A stretch of DNA of 64,000 nt from Mesorhabditis belari (taxonomy: Eukaryota; Nematoda; Chromadorea; Rhabditida; Rhabditidae). A program made the position numbers and the translations under genes. The stretch is taken from assembly GCA_958450365.1 (NCBI GenBank), contig CAUEEP010000724.1:372001-436000 (forward strand), written 5' to 3'. This document shows positions 12,501 through 20,000 of this stretch, in pieces (positions within the stretch are counted from its first letter, which is position 1; every line of letters starts with the position of its first letter). Under the pieces are notes generated by a model that saw nothing but the letters and a program-made list of their open reading frames with translations, had not been told where the DNA came from and did not search any database.

Positions 12501-15500
12501 CCAGGCATAAAATATTTTTAAACCCGTTTTAATGTTATTTTGCAGAAAAATAATTGCTTTTTCTAATGAAATCAACCGTAGTTTAATTCGTGCATTTGTT
12601 GGCTTGAAACGGCAGACGAAAAGGAACGAAAAGACTTATGCATCAACCTATTATTATCGAATTTCATTTCTAGGAATTCCCAGCCAGTGTCCTATTGCTC
12701 TCAACAGCGAATGTGCGATTGATGAGACAGGTTGGGGAAACAAAATCAGAATCCACAACTTTTCTTATTAAACTTTATTAGATATTAAGCTAGATAGTAA
12801 GTGGTTTTGGTTTTGAATATGAAAAAACAAAGTATCAAAGCTCTAACGGGATTTTTAGATCGTTCACACTCTGACGGCACTTCCCGTTTGGACGAGTGAT
12901 CGATGTACTCCGTACTATTTCATGATGCATTTCAAAAATAGGTAGCTGATTAAGTTTTAAACTGCTGCTGCTGATCGTAGTAAACAGCTGCTGATCGTAG
13001 TAAACAGCTGCTGATCGTAGGCCGATTAGGTTTCAAACTACTTCTTGCCAAAAACAGAATTTAAATGCTAATTAATGCAAATGCAAACGATCGTTTCTAA
13101 TCTAAATTTAAGTTTAGCCTAGAATATTGAATAAAAAAGATCAAATACTATTAGGTTGTCCAATAAGTAATGCGTGTTTTGACACGATTTTCAAAATATC
13201 ACAAAATTAACAAAAGAGAACTTTATTAATCGATATATTCTCCACAACAATCAACAACATTTCTCCATCGTCCGAGCAAAGAGTGAAGTCCGTCATAATA
13301 GAATGAAGCTGGTTTCGATGAGAAGAAATCGTCGAGCCATTTTTGCCTTCCAGCGCGTTCCTCGTCCTCTAACGACTCGTTTCCGTCCGCAAATCGTTTA
13401 AACCAGCGCTAGCACTGGCTGATTGAAATTGAATCCTCTCCAAATGCGGCACAGATAGTTCGATGGCAATCCGCTGCAGTTTTACCTCGTTTGAAATCAT
13501 ACAGCATTGATGCGCGGACAACAAACTTTTTGTCTTTCATCTGCAAAACAACATATCTATTATAAAACAAAGGCAAATGAATAAAATAATATATGTTGTG
13601 TCCGATTTAGATTTCCGTCCGATTTAGATTGAACTTATCGCGGACGTCCGATTTAGATTACAGTCTATATCGGACGTCCGATACAGATCGAACAATAATA
13701 AACGTGCTTAATATATGTTCTTAAGCGTTTTTTTGCAATTTTCTGCGCTTTTCAAAGAAATTTTCAAAGAACATATGTTAAGCACGTTTATTATTGTTCG
13801 ATCTGTATCGGACGTCCGATATAGACTGTAATCAATAAAAGACCTTTGAAAAATGCAGAAAACTACAGAAAACGCTTAAGAACATATATTAAGCGTGTTT
13901 ATATTATTGTTCAATCCATGTAAGATTTAGATTGAATCTAAATCGGACGTCCGATATAGACTGTAATCTAAATCGGACGTCCGCGATAAGTTCAATCTAA
14001 ATCGGACGTCCGATTTAGATTCAATCTAAATCGGACGGAAATCTAAATCGGACACAACATATATAAAAATAAACACAAGATGCTGATGATTAAAAAGAGC
14101 ATATATTTGCTCGAAGCGATTTCGCAATAGTTTCGAAATAAGTAACATGCATTACTTATTGGACAACCTAATACAATTTTGTTCGAGAATTCCCGTTCGC
14201 CGAGAATTCCCGTTATCGGATTATAGAATTTGTGGTGCTCTAAAGGTTCCAAATATCTCCATCAAGTGATCAAGAACTTCAAAAGGTGTCTTTGACTGTT
14301 CCATAACGGATACACCGTTATGGATTTGATCAGTGCACTAGAAAGGGCGCGTTTTGAGCACAAAGTACACTGGCAAAACATTTGTTAGTCTAAATTGGCA
14401 AAACATCTAAATCTCGATTTTCAGCTCATCATCACTCCGTAATTTGGTCTCGGCTTGGTCGGAGGAACGAATGAATGTCGAGGGTTTAGGCTATTGCCGA
14501 GAAAGATACGAATGGATAAGGGATAACGATGATTTGTATGCGGAATTGGAGAAAAATTCGGGCAAGTTATAGAGAAAACTTAAAGATACTGTATCTCGCT
14601 TTGGGCTTTTAGAATTACTGAGACAGAGCCTTGCTGAGTATCTTGAAATGCAAATTAACTAATTGTACGGGCTCTGTTCAAAACAGGATGGCTTAAAAAT
14701 GTCTTAAAAATGATTAAAAACGAAAAACAATTTTTGAAAAGCAATTAAAAACAAGGCAGAACTGAAAAATGCTGGTGAAAGAAGAACGGTTCAGGGACGA
14801 ATGGGGCATTTTTTACCGGCTAGTTCCGGCTAGACTTGGCTAGAATTTGTAGCAAAAATCCAACCAAAATTGATCACAGGGATTTGGGCATAGTGACGCT
14901 GGCATTCTCGACGCGATGGCATTCTTGACGCGATGGCATTCTTGACGCACTCCCTCCTCGACGCTCGCACTAAATCACTACAGAATCACTACAGAACAGA
15001 ATCACTACAGAACTACAGAACTCGAATTTTCAAAATCCCTCCGTCAGCAGCGACGCACGCTTCAAGACGTGGGTGGAAGGAGCTAACTGTGGCACGCAAG
15101 TAGACAACATCAAGCTCGTCCCATGCTTTATGGAGGAGCTTTCTTTAACGAGTCAACTGATCGATGTGGTTTAGCACACGCCTTAGCTTCTAGAAATTCC
15201 CATTTGGCGTGATATGAGCCGGACCGATTGTTCCGGGTTAAGACGCAACTTCTCTCGCACTTTTTTGATGTTGGACTGAATCACTACAGATTGCCGTTCA
15301 GCCAGCTCTATCAGCTCTACCAGCTCTATCAGCTCTACCAGCTCTACCAGCTCTATCAGCTCTATCAGCTCTACCAGCTCTATCAGCTCTATCAGCTCTA
15401 CCAGCATTTGTTCCCAATTCCTTAAAGCGTTTAATCGTCTTGTTCACAAGTCGCGTAGAAACTCCCAAGTCTTGAGAAATTGCACGTGTCAAAGGTCGGT

Positions 15501-15952
15501 CGATGCAACGAAATGCAACGAAAATCGGTCGATTCAACGCTGATCGAGTTTCGATGAACACTGACCAGCTCTAGTTCACATTATAATTATCATCTTGTAA
15601 TTAAACAGAGCCATTGTAAGTTACAGTAATAAGTTAAAGTCAAAAAAGATACTTACAACAATTTGCAGGGTGTAGCGTGTCCCGTCGTCTGCGTGGCACT
15701 TCTTCCACTCTCTCATCCACTCAATCTCCTTCAGATTGCCCCTCCATCCAATCAATCCAATCAATCCAATCAATTCCTTCAATTCCTTCAATTCAATCTT
15801 CAATCTCTCCCACTTGTGGATCAGAGAATGAGCATTTAATCAATCTTCTAATCGCTTCTCTTTCAATAAATATCCTCCTTTTTATTTCAATTCTTTTCAT
15901 TTTATGTCTCTGTTGCTCGAAATCGAAAAGAAAAGGATATGTGGCTTATTGA
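542..15952 (+). CDS. secreted/type I transmembrane leucine-rich-repeat protein, 15 exons
   Basis: Exons: 542-697, 971-1084, 3389-3456, 3519-3630, 4902-5018, 5062-5173, 5860-6002, 6076-6225, 10467-10580, 10882-10952, 11404-11512, 12674-12730, 14227-14285, 14425-14561, 15669-15952. They join in phase to 1803 bases, 600 aa. The start is the ATG two bases after a TTTTCAG acceptor. Residues 1-26 are a signal peptide (MRLLLKAFDFYLLAFFAAI). A Cys-rich N-cap (CESDECECSLQIGELSC) precedes LRR units such as LRVLDLSQNPLTSIPPKAF, LKDLDLNWNQ and LSDLRLDGNPLK, then a C-cap (NLWCSKGSKYLHQ), a Ser/Pro/Ile stalk, a membrane span (LLIASLSINILLFISILFIL) and the short basic tail SKSKRKGYVAY. Probably a cell-surface adhesion or receptor-like protein. 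The last intron is GC-AG (donor GGGCAAGTT at 14562). Poly(A) signal AATAAA at 15975. Ligand and partner unknown; no named orthologue recognised. Confidence 0.85.
757..945. repeat. short-unit repeats in LRR intron 1
   Basis: Imperfect runs of an 11-12 base unit (GGAACCATATT) at about 803-865, flanked by repeats of TTTGAAAGAG/TTCTAAAGAG. Confidence 0.75.
1215..1665. repeat. interspersed GGAATAG / GGAACCGTATT repeats
   Basis: Two related short units alternate: AGGAATGGAAT-type (1215-1262, 1430-1480) and GGAACCGTATT-type (1510-1655). Between them a block with CGAGTCGTCGC and TTGACTACTCGACTTGAGGCT occurs at 1268-1320 and again at 1368-1420. All inside LRR intron 2; no coding function seen. Confidence 0.75.
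1741..2257 (+). mobile_element. mariner-type MITE, family A, copy 1 (517 bp)
   Basis: Inverted ends start GGTTGATGCATAAGTCTTTT and are flanked by TA on both sides (1739-1740, 2258-2259). There is no transposase. A same-length copy in the opposite orientation lies at 12132-12648. The (TTA)GGTTG....ATAAGT end is typical of mariner elements. A truncated inverted piece of the same family (2264-2345) follows directly and runs into the next tandem array. Confidence 0.9.
2347..2722. repeat. 12-bp minisatellite, about 31 copies
   Basis: Unit GACAGCTTTCTG, near-perfect, with three copies one base short (near 2464, 2559 and 2570). It lies in LRR intron 2, so the open frames across it are repeat artefacts. 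Confidence 0.95.
2817..3282. repeat. long foldback palindrome
   Basis: Arms of about 140 bases (2905-3042 and 3066-3210) are near-perfect inverted copies around a loop of roughly 25 bases. They are extended outward by CCAAAAC/GTTTTGG repeats and a TCTACTTTATAG motif. A transcript of the intron would form a very long hairpin. Confidence 0.9.
3755..4698 (+). mobile_element. Tc1-like transposon remnant (about 944 bp)
   Basis: Inverted ends of about 90 bases (3755-3841 and 4610-4698) begin CAGTGCGGTGCAAAACCATA, close in form to Tc1-family ends, with TA on both sides. At 4336-4620 two frames together give the transposase DNA-binding region (MPKATQLSDGEQAQLDL, then SISEMSRRTNLSR and HKKLSKRAERHIRNK), interrupted by a frameshift and lacking the catalytic domain. 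An internal stretch with the TIR sequence GATGCAAAACCATACGCCACC is repeated at about 3935 and 4172. Non-autonomous and dead. Confidence 0.85.
3951..3998. repeat. polypyrimidine tract
   Basis: An almost uninterrupted C/T run (CCCTCC-type) inside the Tc1-like remnant. Such tracts can form triplex DNA and are prone to length error in assembly. Confidence 0.8.
5283..5745. repeat. 20-bp minisatellite, about 22 copies
   Basis: Unit TAGTAGATTACTAGATTTAC with scattered substitutions, in LRR intron 6 just before exon 7 (5860). Confidence 0.9.
6338..6725. repeat. cluster of three tRNA-like SINE-type repeats
   Basis: Three related ~120 base units lie head to head: 6338-6460 (-), 6468-6598 (+) and 6602-6725 (-). 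Each has a leader (GCGGCCTCC...TTTCACTGCATCC) followed by a tRNA-like part with a D arm (TGGCCGAGTGGTA), an anticodon stem-loop (CGCTCGTTTCTAGAGCG) and a TTCGATC T-loop. The 5' and 3' ends cannot pair as an acceptor stem and T-stem pairs are broken, so these are probably not working tRNAs. They may be a tRNA-derived SINE. They sit in LRR intron 8. Confidence 0.65.
6943..10318 (-). mobile_element. 3.4 kb DNA transposon with ~650 bp terminal inverted repeats
   Basis: Left arm 6943-7609 and right arm 9666-10318 are almost perfect inverted copies. Outer ends read CTTTAAATCAAAAATCCG. I see no clear target-site duplication. Between the arms lies one long minus-strand gene. The element fills LRR intron 8 in antisense orientation. 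The close match of the arms and the intact frame suggest a recent insertion. Confidence 0.9.
7674..9596 (-). CDS. probable DDE-type transposase of the long-TIR element
   Basis: The main exon 7674-9239 is open for over 520 codons. Reading in the same frame continues upstream to an acceptor-like GTCTAG near 9317 (giving KWQLGTWTPNESKQHARITKW). A first exon starting at 9596 (MSISGRQPRCTAKYSLD) is possible but unproven. The N-terminal third is charged and coiled. A spaced acidic pattern follows: SLDKGHGR, then GGDLSFLNTNFGLS with a CLWC knuckle, and near the end EEGIEAVHSRLESEF. That fits an RNase H-fold transposase with D, D and E residues; assignment to a named superfamily is not possible by eye. 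No stop interrupts the main exon, so it may still be active. The 5' structure is uncertain. Confidence 0.6.
10355..10383 (+). repeat. partial copy of LRR exon 9
   Basis: The 28 bases CAGCAACATCGCTCACCGGG plus ATGCCATT occur here and again at 10475-10502 inside coding exon 9. The copy lies between the right end of the 3.4 kb transposon and the real exon and is followed by unrelated sequence. Confidence 0.85.
10611..10827. repeat. 17-bp minisatellite, 12-13 copies
   Basis: Unit GAGCTCGAGCTGGAAAT with a C/T variant. The unit is nearly self-complementary. It lies in LRR intron 9, starting 30 bases after exon 9. Confidence 0.92.
11126..11221. repeat. two short hairpins
   Basis: Perfect or near-perfect palindromes at 11130-11165 (CCAATATTGTACTCC arms) and 11189-11221 (GCCAAAATGGGA arms), in LRR intron 10. 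Confidence 0.7.
11610..12129. mobile_element. TA-flanked MITE, family B (520 bp)
   Basis: Inverted ends of about 28 bases start TTGGGTTGGGGACTATGACT and end in GGCGCC, with TA at 11608-11609 and 12130-12131. No coding region of its own. The right-hand TA is shared with the adjoining MITE A copy. Confidence 0.88.
12132..12648 (-). mobile_element. mariner-type MITE, family A, copy 2 (517 bp)
   Basis: Inverted copy of 1741-2257 with the same ends and length, flanked by TA. It inserted directly against MITE B. Few differences from copy 1, so recent activity is likely. Confidence 0.9.
12956..13022. repeat. 20-bp tandem repeat, 3 copies
   Basis: Unit CAGCTGCTGATCGTAGTAAA in LRR intron 12. Confidence 0.75.
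13151..14171 (-). mobile_element. internally deleted mariner with palindromic insert
   Basis: Ends are TTAGGTTGTCCAATAAGTAA and its inverse, flanked by TA (13149-13150, 14172-14173). On the minus strand 13250-13545 encodes the transposase N-terminal helix-turn-helix (MLYDFKRGKTAADCHRTI...RWFKRFADGNESLEDEE) joined directly to the extreme C-terminus (WLDDFFSSKPASFYYDG). The catalytic core is gone and one in-frame TAG is present. The other half (13590-14060) is built of inverted repeats with the unit CGGACGTCCGATTTAGATT. Confidence 0.88.
14901..14962. repeat. 20-bp tandem repeat, about 3 copies
   Basis: Unit GACGCGATGGCATTCTTGAC-like, in LRR intron 14. Confidence 0.7.
15183..15561 (-). mobile_element. 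Tc/mariner transposase DNA-binding fragment split by a 9-bp array
   Basis: On the minus strand one frame gives RPLTRAISQDLGVSTRLVNK and TIKRFKELGT, and another, past the repeat, gives NIKKVREKLRLNPEQSVRLI and SRQMGISRS. Both look like helix-turn-helix segments of Tc-type transposases. They are separated by about 12 copies of CAGCTCTAC/CAGCTCTAT (15299-15408) that grew inside the gene. A dead fragment in LRR intron 14. Confidence 0.7.
15747..15795 (+). repeat. coding microsatellite in the LRR stalk
   Basis: Repeats of ATCCAATCA and ATTCCTTCA keep the frame of the last LRR exon and encode SIQSIQSIQSIPSIPSIQSS just outside the membrane span. Stalk length is likely to vary between strains. Confidence 0.85.
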
Positions 15953-17091
15953 GAAGATTTGGAATTGAGATTCTAATAAATTCTTTAAAAGAAGATTCAC
16001 TTAAACACTTCAAAACAAAAGGCACTTCAGATTACAAATCAAATAATCGTGTAAACAGAAAAATGTAAACACACTCTTTCTGACACTTTTAAATCAGCTT
16101 TTTAGCTTTGCTGTAGCGAGAAAATGCAGCTTTACAAACCAGAGCTAAAGTTAGAGCTAAAGCCAGAGCTAAAGCCAGAGCTAAAGCCAGAGCTAAAGCC
16201 AGAGCTAAAGCCAAGCTGAAGCTGAAGCCAAACCCAGAGCTAAAGCCAGAGCTAAAGCCAGAGAGCGTACGTTTACAAATTTGAGCACAACGCCAAAGAA
16301 GAAGTACGCCAAATAAGCTTCAAAGCAAGACCAAAGTTGAGTCGAAATTCCCGAACTATAGTCGATCTGAAATGCCAAAGACTAAACTGCAGAATGCAAC
16401 ATAATTGTTGCAACAAGGTGTCACATGGTCAACTCCAATCCCTGCCTCTTCTCCAGGATGAACTCTTGTCCTAGACTCGTAAACATTTTCGAAATCGCAT
16501 TTAGACTTATCAGCAAGCTGGCGCACTGGCTCACAACTCCAAGAAAGTCCAAGAGTTCTGCAGTTTAGTGGACAAGATTTCCCGGTGAACATGATAAACC
16601 GAAAAACCCTTATCAAATCTATCAGTCATTATTTTCAGACAATTTCGTTTCATTGAAATCTGAGCGAATACTGATTTCATGCGTTTGGAATGATATTGGA
16701 ATGAATGGTGGTGCCGCCTTGTGGTCCCCTTGTGCCTTGTTTGAATGTTTTGACCCGAGCAAAAATAAGATAAGAGAAATGATTGAAGGGAGACAAAGCA
16801 AGTTTCTCCATTTAACATTTTCAATTTTTTGCTTTTAATTTATCTAATTTTATTTGAAAAATTCAAAGAATTATCTTTAGAATTTAGGAAAAATTTTTTT
16901 TTTTAGAAAAAATCCCATTTTTCCCTCTGTTATTGTTATTGTTTTGTCTCCAAAACTCACCGAAAAATCTTTTTTTTTTCAAAGTTTTGATTTGGCTTTT
17001 AGAATTATAATCGAGTTTTTTGAAATTTTTGATTTTTTGATTTTTGAAAATTTAGGATGAGATTTTTGAAACTTTAAAATGAAAATTTAGA
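15953..17091. other. intergenic, repeats
   Basis: Holds the LRR gene poly(A) signal (15975-15980) and a 12-base array, AGAGCTAAAGCC, at 16138-16262. A minus-strand open stretch at 16356-16616 (SCPLNCRTLGLSWSCEPVRQ) resembles protein but matches nothing I recognise. The last 200 bases are A/T rich and end with the acceptor of the cathepsin gene. Confidence 0.55.
15975..15980 (+). terminator. poly(A) signal, LRR gene
   Basis: AATAAA 23 bases after the stop codon. Confidence 0.8.
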
Positions 17092-20000
17092 ATGAGATTT
17101 TTGTTGGGTGTACTGTTTTGCCTTGTTGCTGTCGAGGCGTTAAATCGGTAGGTGAATTTTTGGGAAAAAAGTACTGTTACTTTTAGATACAATGTCCGGG
17201 GATGCTACAAGAAAAGTGGAAAAGTTTACGAGCACAAGTTGGTTTTGAAAAGCTTTGAAAGCATAAAGGAAAGCTTTGAAAGCATAAAGGAAAGGTCAAC
17301 GAACCTCTGCGTTTTCTAAACCATGTCCACTTCTTCGACTATCGTAGTCTCTAGTTAACGGACGACGATCGTAGTCTCTAGTTAACGGACGACTATCATA
17401 ATCTCTAGTTAACGGACGACTATCCTAGTCTCTAGTTAACGAACGACTATCCTAGTCTCTAGTTAACGAACGACTATCCTAGTCTCTAGTTAACGAACGA
17501 CTATCCTAGTCTCTAGTTAACGGACGACTATCCTAGTCTCTAGTTAACGAACGACTATCATAATCTCTAGTTAACGGACGACTATCCTAGTCTCTAGTTA
17601 ACGGACGACTATCATAATCTCTAGTTTTATCCAGTCGATCGACTTTTTGACTTTAATATCCTTTGTGAACTCTCGAGAATCAGAACAAAACCGGATTGAT
17701 TGGATAAAAGCTAGAGACAACTTTACGGTAGAACAAGGACATCATTTAGATTGTAGAAAACGCATGATTTAAGAAAAACACAGTCTAGATCCTGCACAGA
17801 ATCCAGATAGTAAAATCTAACAAGGAAGCTATAACTACTCACCAGATCGACTCCAAAATTATAGTGGGTAAAAAACGTCACAAAATAAGCATTTTCTAAA
17901 GTTTTTAGCTGCTAAATCCTAGAAATAACTGAAATAGAAGGTTTCAAACTTTTACTTCAAATTTCAAACCCAACATTTTTGAGGATTCACTCTTTAAGGG
18001 ACTCTCACACGCGCTCAAGCATTAGAAATGCCCGACTGGTTAGGAGTTCGAGCTGGTAGTTCAAGGTTTTCGAGGTCTGAGCTGGTAGTTCGAGGTTTGC
18101 TAATTGAATGGAGAATCCAGAACCTCGAACTACCAGCTCGGACTCCTAACCAGTTCGGCTCCGTCCCCGGTACTTCTTAAGTTTATTAGTTTTGTAACGA
18201 TCCAGGAAATGAGCCTTGCTTTCGGTGTTTCCATTCATGTCATTTTGGAGTCGATTTCGTGAATAGTTATAGTTCTAGAAATAGCTATAGTTCTAGAAAT
18301 AGTCCTAGAAATGGTTATAGTTCTAGAAATAGTTCTAGAAATAGCTATAGTTCTAGAAACAGTTATAGTTATGTTATGTACAAAGGTGAATGGTTATTAG
18401 AGTTTGTTCGTCTCAAGAAATAATGTCAAATAGGAAAGGAGTTCGGTCGAAATCAAAATCAACTGAATCAACTGAAATCATCAATATCTTGAATTTCTTC
18501 TACAATATTTAAGATATTCAGTTTATTTTAAATGCACTCATTTCCCATTTTGCAATATTTCTTGCGAGGAACACCCTCTAATAGTTTTAGAAAGCAAAAA
18601 AAACTTTCCAGACATCGACCCCGTGTTTACGAGGATCGACTCTGGGACCACCACAAGGTGCCATTGGCCTGGGATTGGAGGTGAAAACGGGGCAGTACAC
18701 TTATTGCAATACTTATAACTATATAACTTATCATCTTCTTCAAGTTTATTTTGTCAAAGAATTCGAATTTATTCAGCCTTGCTACTAGAATGGTAATCTG
18801 GCATGATGTATTGTCTAATGTAATTGTGTACGCTTGTGTACGCTTGTGTACGCTTGTGTACGCTTGTGTACGCTTGTGTACGCTTGTGTACGCTTGTGTA
18901 CGCTTGTGTACGCTTGTGTACGCTTGTGTACGCTTGTGTACGCTTGTGTACGCTTGTGTACGCTTGTGTACGCTTGTGTACGCTTGTGTACGCTTGTGTA
19001 CGCTTGTGTACGCTTGTGTACGCTTGTGTACGCTTGTGTACGCTTGTGTACGCTTGTGTACGCTTGTGTACGCTTGTGTACGCTTGTGTACGCTTGTGTA
19101 CGCTTGTGTACGCTTGTGTACGCTTGTGTACGCTTGTGTACGCTTGTGTACGCTTGTGTACGCTTGTGTACGCTTGTGTACGCTTGTGTACGCTTGTGTA
19201 CGCTTGTGTACGCTTGTGTACGCTTGTGTACGCTTGTGTACGCTTGTGTACGCTTGTGTACGCTTGTGTACGCTTGTGTACGCTTGTGTACGCTTGTGTA
19301 CGCCTTACTTCAGTATTTAGCGATTAGTAACCGGATTGGTTGGGTAAAGATTCCTTGACAAAGAAAGACTTGGGCCTTGATTTCAAAAGCTTTCTTACGA
19401 TAACTGCCTCACCATTATGCAATTTTATATTATGGAGAGAATTATATTAGATTTTGGCCACAGTTTTATTAGGTACTTGCAAAAGAAACTGCGGATTATC
19501 ACCAACATTTGAACAATTCAAAAATCAATAAGAAAAAAGCTTTATTTCAAAAGATCTTTGCCATTCTTATCTTATCTTTGCCATTCTTATCCTATCCATT
19601 TTTTTGCGACTGACTTCTTGCGTAGACTTCTTGCTTGATTGCTTAATGCTTGATTGCTTAATGATTCGAAAAATTCGAGATCCACAAAGTAGTCTTGCAA
19701 ACAAAGATTGATTCAGGATTGTTGCATAGAATGAAGAGAGTGTTGCATAGATTTGAACAAGTGGTAATCTAAAGGAGCAGTATCAGGCGAATATGGCGAA
19801 TGAGGCAAACGTTTCCAACCTAATTCGTCTATCGTGTTTTAAGCCAAGCTAAGTCCATCACCAAGCTAAGTCCATTACCAATCCAAGTCCATCACCAAGC
19901 CAAGTCCATCACCAATCCAAGTCCATCACCAAGCCAAGGCGAATCAATCTTCGGCGTTCGGGGAGGTTTGGGAGTAAAGTTTCTGAAGATTCGTGATTCA

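Noticed and set aside
16356..16824. Two overlapping minus-strand open frames with Cys-rich, protein-like sequence
   Set aside because: No family recognised, no splice or start context, and the neighbouring sequence is repeat; could be a gene fossil but unsupported.
18751..19358. Open frames of up to 189 codons in all three forward frames ([10 protein letters not shown] repeats)
   Set aside because: They exist only because the 10-base unit has no stop in any frame; the region is intron 3 of cathepsin Z.
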